A DNA stretch of 64,000 nt, from NCBI RefSeq assembly GCF_019510245.1, contig NZ_JAEKKT010000137.1, positions 1-64,000 on the forward strand. The letters are read 5' to 3'. Below, one piece after another: positions 8,539 through 16,618 of this stretch; within the stretch, counting starts at the first letter, position 1; each line of letters opens with the position of its first letter. The stretch is from Streptomyces sp. GTDB lineage: Bacteria > Actinomycetota > Actinomycetes > Streptomycetales > Streptomycetaceae. The position numbers and the translations under genes are program-made. The notes beneath the pieces are model-generated. The model was not told the origin of the DNA. It worked only from the letters and a program-made list of their open reading frames with translations, and did no database searches.

Positions 8539-8761
8539 CACCCGGCTCCGCCTGTGACTCAATCGTTATCCTGTGCCCGTACTGCACGCTGCCTGTGTCC
8601 GTTGCGTCCCGCACCCGGGGCGCCAGCTGCGGATGCTCAACTCTGTTTTTATTGAAGGGAGTTCAGCATTATCAGCATCCACGGCCGCCTCACAGTCGGG
8701 CAGGTTCGCTCCTAACTTCACCTCAGATTTCACACAGTCCCCAGGTCAAACATCCGTGGCC

Positions 8762-10393
8762 ATGACCCACACCACAGATCCCGCCCCCGGGGCGGACAGG
8801 AACGACGAGCAGGCCACCGGCGGCAGGCGCCGGCGTGCCAAGGGCGCGAAGCCCGCCGAGGCGGGGCACGTGAAGGCGGAGCGCATCACAGACGCCGACC
8901 ACTCCAAGGAGGGAACGGCCAGGCGCGGCAAGGGAGTTCACCGGCGGAAGTTCCTCGGCGGCATGGCCGGCGTCGGTTTGGGCGCCGTCGCCGCGGCCGG
9001 TTCCACCTTCGCCCTGCTGACCGACGCGCAGGGCAACAAGGCCGGCGCGGCGACCAACACCGCGACCCTGACCGTCCCCGACCTCCTGGAGGGCACCACC
9101 TCCGACAGCACCACCACCTTCACCCTGGAGGCGAAGACCGGCACCGCCGAGGTGCTCAGCGGCGTCACCAGCACCACCGCCGGCTACAACCAGTCGTTCC
9201 TCGGCCCCACCATGAAGTGGACCAAGGGCAACGTCAACGTCCTCAACATCACCAACAGCCTGGGCGAGGACACCACGGTCCACTTCCACGGGGCGCACGT
9301 CCCGGCCAAGATGGACGGCGGCCCCCAGGTCGCGTTCTCCGACGGGGACACCTGGTCGCCGACCTTCACGGTCAAGGACGAGCCCATGACGCTCTGGTAC
9401 CACCCGCACGCGCTGGGCACCACGGCGAAGCAGGCGGTGCACGGCCTGGCCGGCATGATCATCGTCGACGACAGCGACAACACCACCAGCGCCGAACTGC
9501 CCACCACCTACGGCACCGACGACATCCCGCTGATCTTCCAGTGCCTCGCGGTGGACGCCGACGGCGACATCAAGTACGACCTGACCGGCTACCTCAGCAG
9601 CGGCCTGAGCTACCCGCTGCTGGTCAACGGCACCAACGTCGACGACACCACCCTCACCTTCACCGCGACCAAGACCAGGACCCGGTTCCGGCTGCTCAAC
9701 GCCTCGCCGTCGGACATCATCACCATCCTGCGCAGCGACGGCGGCACGATGACCCAGATCGCCACCGACCAGGGCTACCTGGCCGAGGCCGCGGACGTGA
9801 CCACGATCCGGCTGGTGGCGGGCGCCCGCGCCGAGATGGTGATGGACATGTCGGACGACGTCACCCTCCAGGCGGTCGTCACCACCGGCTGGGTGCGCGG
9901 CGGCAGCGGCACGTACGACTTCCTGACCGTCACCGCGAGCGGCACCGACACCCCGTCCGACCTGCCCAGCTCGCTGCGGACCATCGACCGGTACGACACC
10001 GGCGACTTCACCGCGCGCACCATCACCCTCGGCCAGTCCGGTACGACGATGCTGATCAACGGCTCGGCGGGCACGAGCATGTCCTCCATGGCCATGATCA
10101 GCACCACGCTGGGGTCCAAGGAGATCTGGACGATCAAGAACAGCACGCAGCTGGAGCACTCGTTCCATCTGCACGACGTGCCATACCAGCTGATCTCCGT
10201 CAACGGCGAGGATCCGACCGGGGTCGAACTCGGCTGGTACGACACCTACGAGGTGGTCGGCGGCGGCTCGATCGAGATCGCCATGGAGTTCACCGACTTC
10301 TCCGACGACACGTACATGTACATGCTCCACTGCCATCTGCTGCAGCACGAGGACGAGGGGATGATGGCGTCCCTCATGGTCACGGACAGCTAA
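8762..10393 (+). CDS. Tat-exported multicopper oxidase
   Basis: 543 aa from ATG 8762 (alternative GTG at 8756; the frame is open from 8573). After a ~60-residue basic, low-complexity cytoplasmic region comes an RRKFLGGMAGVGLG twin-arginine signal. Copper motifs in order: HFHG, WYHPHALG, SFHLHDVPY and, near the C-terminus, HCHLLQHEDEGMM, i.e. type 1, 2 and 3 sites with an axial Met. The fold is a three-domain laccase/CueO/bilirubin-oxidase-like enzyme. The extended N-region ahead of the Tat motif is unusual. Substrate (phenols, Cu(I), pigments) cannot be assigned. A strong hairpin follows. Confidence 0.93.
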   Translation: MTHTTDPAPGADRNDEQATGGRRRRAKGAKPAEAGHVKAERITDADHSKEGTARRGKGVHRRKFLGGMAGVGLGAVAAAGSTFALLTDAQGNKAGAATNTATLTVPDLLEGTTSDSTTTFTLEAKTGTAEVLSGVTSTTAGYNQSFLGPTMKWTKGNVNVLNITNSLGEDTTVHFHGAHVPAKMDGGPQVAFSDGDTWSPTFTVKDEPMTLWYHPHALGTTAKQAVHGLAGMIIVDDSDNTTSAELPTTYGTDDIPLIFQCLAVDADGDIKYDLTGYLSSGLSYPLLVNGTNVDDTTLTFTATKTRTRFRLLNASPSDIITILRSDGGTMTQIATDQGYLAEAADVTTIRLVAGARAEMVMDMSDDVTLQAVVTTGWVRGGSGTYDFLTVTASGTDTPSDLPSSLRTIDRYDTGDFTARTITLGQSGTTMLINGSAGTSMSSMAMISTTLGSKEIWTIKNSTQLEHSFHLHDVPYQLISVNGEDPTGVELGWYDTYEVVGGGSIEIAMEFTDFSDDTYMYMLHCHLLQHEDEGMMASLMVTDS

Positions 10394-10415
10394 CCGCCCC
10401 CGGGCCTCCTGAGCA

Positions 10416-10450
10416 GGCTGCCGCCGGCAGTGGAAGTGCCGGCGGCAGCC
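10416..10450. terminator. rho-independent-like hairpin after multicopper oxidase
   Basis: Perfect 14-bp inverted repeat GGCTGCCGCCGGCA / TGCCGGCGGCAGCC with a 7-nt loop, 23 nt after the stop codon. No T tract, as usual for Streptomyces. Confidence 0.8.
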
Positions 10451-10558
10451 GTTCGCGAGGTTCCGGTCACCGGCGGCTCCCCCGGAACACATCGGAAGAT
10501 TCCGCGTGTTGCCGAGGCGTCCGCACGGTCCCGCCGGAGCGGGCGGTGCGGACCGCTC

Positions 10559-11722
10559 TCAGCTCAGCCCGGCCGCCCTGGCCCGCTCCACCGCCGGGCC
10601 GATCGCCTTCGCGACCGCCTCGACGTCGGCCTGGGTGGAGGTGTGGCCGAGCGAGAAGCGCAGGGTGCCGCGGGCCAGGTCCGGGTCGGTGCCGGTGGCC
10701 AGCAGGACGTGGCTCGGCTGGGCCACCCCGGCGGTGCACGCGGAGCCCGTCGAGCACTCGATGCCCTGGGCGTCGAGCAGCAGGAGCAGCGAGTCGCCCT
10801 CGCAGCCGGGGAAGGTGAAGTGCGCGTTGGCGGGGAGCCGGTCCACGGGGTCGCCGCCGAGGATCGCGTTCGGCACGGCCGAACGGACGGCGTCGATCAG
10901 CGCGTCGCGCAGGGCGCCGATCTCCCGGGCGAACCACTCGCGGCGCTCGGCGGCGAGCCGCGCCGCCACCGCGAACGAGGCGGTCGCCGGCACGTCGAGG
11001 GTGCCGGAGCGGACGTGCCGCTCCTGGCCGCCGCCGTGCAGGACCGGTACGGGGGTGTACTCGCGGCCGAGGAGCAGGGCGCCGATGCCGTACGGGCCGC
11101 CGACCTTGTGGCCGGAGACGGTCATCGCGGCGAGGCCGCAGGAACCGAAGTCCACCGGGACCTGGCCGAAGGCCTGGACCGCGTCGGCGTGCAGCGGGAT
11201 GCCGAACTCGTTGGACACGGCGGCGAGTTCACGGATCGGCAGGACCGTGCCGATCTCGTTGTTGGCCCACATGACGGTGGCGAGGGCCACGTCGTCGGGA
11301 TTGCGTTCGATCGCCTCGCGCAACGCCTCGGGGTGGACCCGGCCGTAGGTGTCGACGGGGAGGTACTCCACCGTCGCGCCCTCGTGTTCGCCGAGCCAGT
11401 GGACGGCGTCCAGGACCGCGTGGTGTTCGACGGGGCTGGCGAGGACCCGGGTGCGGGCCGGGTCGGCATCGCGGCGGGACCAGTAGAGGCCCTTGACCGC
11501 GAGGTTGTCGGCCTCGGTGCCGCCGGAGGTGAGGACGACCTCGCTGGGGCGGGCGCCGAGCGCTTCCGCGAGGGTCTCCCTGGATTCCTCGACCGTGCGG
11601 CGGGCCTTGCGGCCGGAGGCGTGCAGGGAGGACGCGTTGCCGGTGACGCCGAGCTGCGCGGTGAGAGCCGCGACTGCCTCCGGGAGCATCGGGGTCGTGG
11701 CGGCGTGGTCGAGGTAGGCCAT
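10559..11722 (-). CDS. cysteine desulfurase (NifS/IscS-type)
   Basis: 387 aa, class V aminotransferase fold. YLDHAATTP at the N-terminus, [27 protein letters not shown], the PLP-binding lysine in [12 protein letters not shown], and the persulfide-forming cysteine in [11 protein letters not shown]. Converts L-cysteine to alanine and an enzyme persulfide that feeds tRNA thiolation and Fe-S assembly. Proximity to mnmA suggests the tRNA route. The short active-site loop looks like the group I (IscS/NifS) rather than SufS type. Confidence 0.95.
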   Translation of the reverse strand: MAYLDHAATTPMLPEAVAALTAQLGVTGNASSLHASGRKARRTVEESRETLAEALGARPSEVVLTSGGTEADNLAVKGLYWSRRDADPARTRVLASPVEHHAVLDAVHWLGEHEGATVEYLPVDTYGRVHPEALREAIERNPDDVALATVMWANNEIGTVLPIRELAAVSNEFGIPLHADAVQAFGQVPVDFGSCGLAAMTVSGHKVGGPYGIGALLLGREYTPVPVLHGGGQERHVRSGTLDVPATASFAVAARLAAERREWFAREIGALRDALIDAVRSAVPNAILGGDPVDRLPANAHFTFPGCEGDSLLLLLDAQGIECSTGSACTAGVAQPSHVLLATGTDPDLARGTLRFSLGHTSTQADVEAVAKAIGPAVERARAAGLS

Positions 11723-11804
11723 GGTGGGGTCGATTCTACGGGGGGCGGGGTGAGGGGCGCCCAGCCGCCGTAGGGGGCGATCACCGTTTGCGGGTACCGG
11801 TACG

Positions 11805-11849
11805 TCGTGGCTGGTCGCGCACTCCCCCGCGCCCCTGAAGGGGCGCTCC
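11805..11849. repeat. dispersed intergenic repeat, copy 3
   Basis: GTGGCTGGTCGCGCAC...CCCCGCGCCCCTGAAGGGGCGC, the most compact copy in the window, ending in the CGCCCC-TGAA-GGGGCG hairpin. It lies between the start of the desulfurase gene and the end of the DUF4190 gene (both minus strand). Confidence 0.6.
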
Positions 11850-11875
11850 TGTGAACGGCGCTTCGGAGTTCACGT

Positions 11876-12151
11876 CTACAGGCTCCAGGAGACCGTGTGC
11901 GACGCCGCCATGGCGATGGCCAGGACCGCCAGGTCCGCCACGCCCAGGGCCAGGCCCAGGTACGCGCGGCCCTTGCGCTGCGTGCCGCGCCACAGGGAGA
12001 CCAGGGCCAGGATGATCGCGACCGGGCCCAGGAACAGGTTCAGGACCAGGAGGCCGAGGAGGCCCAGGATGAAGGAGGCGACGGCCATGCCGTCGGCGTC
12101 GCGGGTGCGGGTCTGGGGACGCGGGGTGGCCGGGGCGGTGAGTTGCATCAT
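11876..12151 (-). CDS. small DUF4190-type membrane protein
   Basis: 91 aa from ATG 12151 (GAGGAG 6 nt upstream; a second ATG follows immediately). Residues ~22-45 (MAVASFILGLLGLLVLNLFL onward) and ~62-85 are membrane helices separated by a basic loop WRGTQRKGRA, the pattern of DUF4190 proteins. Function is unknown. It is downstream of a second small membrane protein and probably in the same transcript. Confidence 0.75.
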   Translation of the reverse strand: MMQLTAPATPRPQTRTRDADGMAVASFILGLLGLLVLNLFLGPVAIILALVSLWRGTQRKGRAYLGLALGVADLAVLAIAMAASHTVSWSL

Positions 12152-12183
12152 GCTCAGCTCCTCAAGCGAGCGGGTACGGAAGG

Positions 12184-12351
12184 TCAGTTGGTCGGGGTGT
12201 GGCGGCGGCGGGCGAGGCGCTCGCGGACTGCGAAGCCGGCCAGCCAGACGACGATCACGGCGGCGAGGCCTGCGGTGACGTCGAGCGGCGCGTGGGCCAC
12301 GGTGCCCAGCACCACGCCGAGCAGCATGAGTGCGGCGACGAGGAACAGCAT
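12184..12351 (-). CDS. 55-aa hydrophobic membrane protein
   Basis: ATG 12351 to TGA 12184, preceded by GGAGGGGG with a 9-nt gap. Two hydrophobic stretches (residues ~1-19, MLFLVAALMLLGVVLGTVA, and ~25-42) and an Arg-rich cytoplasmic end. Divergent from the TetR gene, with operator-like repeats between them, so it and the DUF4190 gene are the likely TetR targets (inference). Not related to a family I recognise. Confidence 0.7.
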   Translation of the reverse strand: MLFLVAALMLLGVVLGTVAHAPLDVTAGLAAVIVVWLAGFAVRERLARRRHTPTN

Positions 12352-12379
12352 GGGGTCGATCCCCCTCCGTTACATTTGG

Positions 12380-12463
12380 GTGAACGGTTGTAGTAACAGT
12401 TGTTCACTGACTTCGAGTCTAGCAACTCGCACGGCTTTCCAATTCCGGAGAACAGTTGTTAAC
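12380..12463. promoter_or_regulatory. putative TetR operator region, two AACAGTTGTT sites
   Basis: In the divergent interval there is GTGAAC (12380-12385) facing GTTCAC (12402-12407), and the decamer AACAGTTGTT occurs twice, at 12395-12404 and 12451-12460, the second 11 nt before the TetR start codon and continuing to give GTT/AAC symmetry. This arrangement is typical of an autoregulating TetR repressor. Confidence 0.65.
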
Positions 12464-12471
12464 TGGATGAC

Positions 12472-13110
12472 ATGAGTCACACCCTCGGCATCCGACAGGC
12501 CCAGAAGCAGAAGACCCGCCAGGCCTTCCTGGACGCTGCGCTCGCCCTGCTGGAGGAGCAGAGCCTGAGCAGCCTGGGGCTGCGCGAGGTCACCCGGGCC
12601 GTGGGCGTCGCCCCGACCGCCTTCTACCGGCACTTCCGCTCCACCGCCGACCTCGGCGTCGCCCTCGTCGACGAGGCGCTGGGCAGCCTGCACCCGATGG
12701 TCCGCACGACGGTCGGCACGCCCGGCGCGGAGCGCATCACCCGGGCGGTGCAGCTGATCGCCGACCATGTGGCCGCGCACCCGGCGCACGTCCGGTTCAT
12801 CGCCCGGGAGCGGCACGGCGGCGTGCAGCCGGTACGGAAGGCGATCCGGGACCAACTCGCCCGGTTCGCCACGGAGGTCAAGACGGAGTTGGCCAAGGAC
12901 CCCGAGGCCGAGGGGTGGAACGACGACGACCTGCTGATGCTCGCCCACCTCTACGTGGACCAGATGCTCATCACGGCCTCGCTGTTCCTGGAGACCCTGG
13001 AGTCCCCGGAGCCCTCGGAGGCCGAGCGGGAGCGCGTCGCCCGGATCGCCACCCGCCAGATGCGGCTGATCAGCCTCGGCCGGCAGCACTGGCTGGACCA
13101 GGAGCCGTGA
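12472..13110 (+). CDS. TetR-family transcriptional regulator
   Basis: 212 aa. N-terminal HTH: KTRQAFLDAALALLEEQSL, then LREVTRAVGVAPTAFYRHFRS, residues ~15-65. The remainder is the helical ligand-binding domain. It resembles FabR/FadR-like lipid regulators in length, but the ligand is unknown. Divergent from two small membrane-protein genes with paired AACAGTTGTT sites between them, so it probably represses both directions. No good Shine-Dalgarno precedes the ATG. Confidence 0.88.
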   Translation: MSHTLGIRQAQKQKTRQAFLDAALALLEEQSLSSLGLREVTRAVGVAPTAFYRHFRSTADLGVALVDEALGSLHPMVRTTVGTPGAERITRAVQLIADHVAAHPAHVRFIARERHGGVQPVRKAIRDQLARFATEVKTELAKDPEAEGWNDDDLLMLAHLYVDQMLITASLFLETLESPEPSEAERERVARIATRQMRLISLGRQHWLDQEP

Positions 13111-13116
13111 CGCACG

Positions 13117-13151
13117 GGGGCGGCGCGTCCGTCCGCCGGACGCGCCGCCCC
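13117..13151. terminator. bidirectional terminator between tetR and the lipoprotein gene
   Basis: Perfect 14-bp inverted repeat GGGGCGGCGCGTCC / GGACGCGCCGCCCC with a 7-nt loop, located between converging genes. Confidence 0.85.
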
Positions 13152-13170
13152 TGTCGTACGACCTCTGCGG

Positions 13171-13548
13171 TCAGCTCTTCGTCGCCTGCGCGCTCGGCGC
13201 GCCGCTGGGGGCCGCGCCGCCGGCCCCGGGACCACCCTGGCCACCGCCGCAGCCACCGCCCATGCCGCCGCCGGGGCCGCCGCCCTGACCGCCGCCGCCC
13301 GGCGCGCCGCTCGGCATGCCGGTGGGGGTGCCGGTCGGCTTGACGGTGCCGGTGGGAGCGCCCGAGGGGGCGCCGCTCGGGCGGCCCGACGCATTGCCGG
13401 TCGGCATCCCGGACGCCTGCTGACAGGACTGGTTCTGGCCGGAGTTGCCACTGCCGGAGGAGGACGAGTCGCTCGAACCGCACGCGGTCAGCAGCAGCGG
13501 GGACACGGCGAGCAGGGCGACAGCGGGGACGAGGCGTACGCGCTTCAT
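13171..13548 (-). CDS. small Gly/Ser/Pro-rich lipoprotein
   Basis: 125 aa from ATG 13548 (GGAG 9 nt upstream). Signal peptide MKRVRLVPAVALLAVSPLLL followed by the lipobox LTAC (Cys ~23). The mature part is low complexity: a Ser/Gly linker, two cysteines (SCQQASG and MGGGCGG), repeats of PSGAP/PTGTP and a Gly-rich tail. No enzymatic domain. Probably an anchored, disordered cell-surface protein; function unknown. Confidence 0.75.
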   Translation of the reverse strand: MKRVRLVPAVALLAVSPLLLTACGSSDSSSSGSGNSGQNQSCQQASGMPTGNASGRPSGAPSGAPTGTVKPTGTPTGMPSGAPGGGGQGGGPGGGMGGGCGGGQGGPGAGGAAPSGAPSAQATKS

Positions 13549-13751
13549 GAGAGACAACTCCGTAAAGGATGAGGGAGTCCTGAGGCGCAGCACTCAACCA
13601 ACGGCGTTTAGGGCGTTCTTGGGGCCGCCCTGTCCCCAGCCTGTGATTCGGGTAATGGGAAGCCCAAGAAACCGCTCCGACCTGCGCCTCCCTGGACGAT
13701 CACCACCTGCTCGCCGGTACAAGTCCGTGACAGAACACGGTCGTTGCGAGG

Positions 13752-14603
13752 TCAGCCGAGACGGACCCGGGCCAACTGGCGGGACTGCGCCACCAGGCGG
13801 CCCTCGGTGTCCCAGACCTCGGCGTCCTCCTCCAGGAAGCCGCCGGCCAGGTTGCGGGTGGTGACGGAGACGCGCAGCGGGCCCGGGGCGGGGCGGTGGC
13901 GGACGTGGACGGTGAGCTCGACCGTGGGGACCCAGCCCTTGAGGCCGATCTCGAACGCGGTCGGCGGCAGCGCGTCCACCGCCAGGAGGAGGGAGAGCGG
14001 GTCGGCGTCACGGCCGTCCGCGAGGCCGAACCAGGATCGCATCTCGCCCCTGCCGGAGGGGGCGCCGAGGGCCCAGCCGAGGGTGGCCGGGTCCAGCTTG
14101 AGCATCAGGCGCTCGGTGATGGCGGAGCTGCCCTCGACCGTGGCCGGACCGTCCTCGGGGCCGAAGCAGTGCTCCATGGGCGGGAAGGCGGGCGGGGTCG
14201 CCGTCGTACGCACGTCGTCGGGGAGGGTGGTGAGGTCGCCGTAGGAGGCGAGCACGCGGATGCGTTCGACCTCGTTGCCCTCCTCGTCGTACTGGAAGAG
14301 CGAGGCCTGGCCGGTGGAGAGGGTGCGGCCGGTGCGGACGGTGTCCGTGCGGATCACGGCCGGGCCCGGCTGAGACGCGGTCAGGTAGTGCGCCGAGACG
14401 GTGAACGGGTCCGGGTGCGGCAGCGTGTCCGCGAGGGCCCGGCCGAGCACGGCAAGCAGGTAGCCCCCGTTGACGGCGCTGATGATGGTCCAGCCGGCCG
14501 AGAGGTCGATGTCGTAGACGCCGGGAGCGCGCCGGGTGACCGCGGTGTCGCGGTCGAACTCGCTGTCACCGATCACGGCCCGCGTGGATGCTGCTTCTGG
14601 CAT
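13752..14603 (-). CDS. acyl-CoA thioesterase-like, double hotdog
   Basis: 283 aa from ATG 14603 (MPEAASTRAV); an in-frame start at 14717 is less likely. Two hotdog halves: GWTIISAVNGGYLLAVLGRA with SAHYLTASQPG in the first, and the TesB-like second half with LLAVDALPPTAFEIG. The family hydrolyses acyl-CoAs to free acid plus CoA; substrate chain length is unknown. Monocistronic by context. Confidence 0.8.
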   Translation of the reverse strand: MPEAASTRAVIGDSEFDRDTAVTRRAPGVYDIDLSAGWTIISAVNGGYLLAVLGRALADTLPHPDPFTVSAHYLTASQPGPAVIRTDTVRTGRTLSTGQASLFQYDEEGNEVERIRVLASYGDLTTLPDDVRTTATPPAFPPMEHCFGPEDGPATVEGSSAITERLMLKLDPATLGWALGAPSGRGEMRSWFGLADGRDADPLSLLLAVDALPPTAFEIGLKGWVPTVELTVHVRHRPAPGPLRVSVTTRNLAGGFLEEDAEVWDTEGRLVAQSRQLARVRLG

Positions 14604-14779
14604 GCCTGAACAGTACAAGAAGTAATTACTAAGCGGTAGCTTTTGCGATCCACGCACCAGCCGGCCGGCAGCGGCCCGGCCGGTAAGGGATCCCTCCGCC
14701 GAGTGAGGTTCCGGCAATTTCTAGGTAAGTGTCCGGACACGTCCGTAACCCGGAGCCCGCAATTCCCCTCTATGGGGAC

Positions 14780-16003
14780 ATGAGCCTCACCGGGACTCCG
14801 TTCCTCTACACGTCCATCGTCCTGTCGGTGGTCGCCCTCATACTGCCGCTCTTCCTGTGGTCGAGGATGCGGGGACCCAAGGCCGTGCGTACCGCGGCCC
14901 GGGGCCTGATGCTGCTGTTCGCCCAGGCCACGGCGGTGACGCTGATCTTCGTGCTGGTCAACAACGAGAACAACCTGTACGACAACTGGGCCGACCTCCT
15001 CGGTACCGGCAACCACGTCCAGCAGGCCGCAAACCTCGGCCAGGACGGTACCGGCGGCATAGCGCTGAAGACGCTGCCCAAGGTGCGGCAGTCCTTCGCC
15101 GCGGCCAGCGGACCGGGCATGCGCGGAGTGCGGGTCACCCAGCTCAAGGGCCGCATCTCCGGGGTGAACGCCGAGGTCTACGTGTGGCTGCCGCCCCAGT
15201 ACGACGAGCCGAAGTACCGGAACCACAAGTTCCCGGTCGTGGAGCTGCTGCCGGGCTACCCCGGCTCGGCCAAGGCCTGGTTCGGCTCGATGAAGGTGAC
15301 CCAGCAGCTGGAGCCGCTGATGAGGAGCGGCAGGGTCGCGCCCTTCATCCTGGTCGCGCCGCGCACCAACCTGCTGGCCGGCGTGGACACCGGCTGCGCC
15401 AACATCCCGGGCACGGTCAACGCCGACAGCTGGCTGAGCATCGACGTCCCGAAGATGGTGACCGACAACTTCCGGGCCGCCCCCGCCCCGGCGAACTGGG
15501 CCACCGCCGGCTACTCGGCCGGCGCGCACTGCGCGGTCAAGCTGGCCGTCGCCCACCCGGACCGCTACCGGGCCGCGGTCAGCCTCTCCGGCTACAACGA
15601 CCCGATCGGCGAACGCAACTCGCTCGCCGCGCAGAGCGTGCCCCTGCGCGAGCAGAACAACCCCTACCTGCTGCTGAGGAAGGCGGTCAGCCCGCCCCGG
15701 ATCGCCCTCTACCTCTCCGGCGAGTCCGGTGACGGCTACCAGGCCGGGGTGGCGCTCGAACAGATCGCCAAGGCGCCGACCACCGTGCACGTGGTGTACC
15801 TGCCGCGCAGCGACGGCGGCCACAACATGGCGCTGTGGCGACCCCAGGTGACGACCGTGTTCGAGTGGCTCACGGTGAACATGGGCCAGAGCCACGTCAG
15901 GGGCCGCTCCACTACTCCTCTCGAACCGTCGAGCGCCGGTTCCACGCACGCGGCGCTCGCCAGTGGAACCGCATCGCGAGCAGGCGCAGTACGAAAGCGG
16001 TGA
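14780..16003 (+). CDS. membrane-anchored esterase (esterase D/mycolyltransferase-like)
   Basis: 407 aa from ATG 14780, with TATGGGGAC just upstream. Two or three N-terminal membrane helices (residues ~8-28, ~45-68), then an extracellular alpha/beta-hydrolase: ELLPGYPGS, nucleophile Ser in the elbow AGYSAGAH, acid Asp in the GESGDGY region and catalytic His in DGGHNMALW. It resembles the PF00756 esterase family that includes antigen 85. Its last 92 bases overlap the end of the channel-like gene on the opposite strand. Confidence 0.85.
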   Translation: MSLTGTPFLYTSIVLSVVALILPLFLWSRMRGPKAVRTAARGLMLLFAQATAVTLIFVLVNNENNLYDNWADLLGTGNHVQQAANLGQDGTGGIALKTLPKVRQSFAAASGPGMRGVRVTQLKGRISGVNAEVYVWLPPQYDEPKYRNHKFPVVELLPGYPGSAKAWFGSMKVTQQLEPLMRSGRVAPFILVAPRTNLLAGVDTGCANIPGTVNADSWLSIDVPKMVTDNFRAAPAPANWATAGYSAGAHCAVKLAVAHPDRYRAAVSLSGYNDPIGERNSLAAQSVPLREQNNPYLLLRKAVSPPRIALYLSGESGDGYQAGVALEQIAKAPTTVHVVYLPRSDGGHNMALWRPQVTTVFEWLTVNMGQSHVRGRSTTPLEPSSAGSTHAALASGTASRAGAVRKR

Positions 16004-16571
16004 CGACCGCGAGCCCGCTGGTGAACGGGTTCAGCGCGTCGTAGCGGATGCACAGCACCACCGTCGTCGCCCCGACGATCGCCGGGACCGCGTACAGGTC
16101 GCGGTCCCAGCGCAGCAGCGAGGGAACCTCGTTGGCGAGCACGTCCCGGAGCACGCCACCGCCGACCGCGGTGGCGAGCCCGAGGGCGGCGGAGGCGGTG
16201 AGGTTGAGACCGTAGGAGTAGGCCTTCGTGGTGCCGCTGACGGCGAACAGGCCGAGGCCGGCCGCGTCGAAGACCAGGACCGCCGACTGGATCCGCTCGA
16301 CGTGCGGGTGCAGGAAGAACACCACCAGGGCGGCGATGAGCGGGGTGATGAAGTACCCGAGGTCCGTGAAGGCGGCCGGGGGGACGGCTCCGATGATCAC
16401 GTCCCGGAAGATCCCTCCGCCCAGCGCGGTGACCTCGGCCATCACTCCGATGCCGAAGACGTCGAAGTTCTTGCGGACGGCCAGCAGCGCGCCGGAGATG
16501 GCGAACACGAAGATGCCGATGACGTCGAGCGTGTGCTGGACGGAGGGTGAGAAGAGTTGCTGGAGCTGCAC
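15912..16571 (-). CDS. UPF0126/TRIC-type membrane protein
   Basis: 219 aa, with six to seven membrane helices. Two copies of the UPF0126 motif: FAISGALLAVRKNFDVFG... GGGIFRDVIIG and FAVSGTTKAYSYG... GGGVLRDVLANEVP. These GGGxxRD repeats are the hallmark of prokaryotic TRIC-like cation channels (YadS/YicG relatives). Transport role is inferred from family only. Convergent with the esterase gene, overlapping it by 92 bp. Confidence 0.9.
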   Translation of the reverse strand: MQLQQLFSPSVQHTLDVIGIFVFAISGALLAVRKNFDVFGIGVMAEVTALGGGIFRDVIIGAVPPAAFTDLGYFITPLIAALVVFFLHPHVERIQSAVLVFDAAGLGLFAVSGTTKAYSYGLNLTASAALGLATAVGGGVLRDVLANEVPSLLRWDRDLYAVPAIVGATTVVLCIRYDALNPFTSGLAVVTAFVLRLLAMRFHWRAPRAWNRRSTVREE

Positions 16572-16618
16572 CCTGACATTGTGACCCGTCAGGGTGCACG
16601 CACCTTACAAACCCAGGT

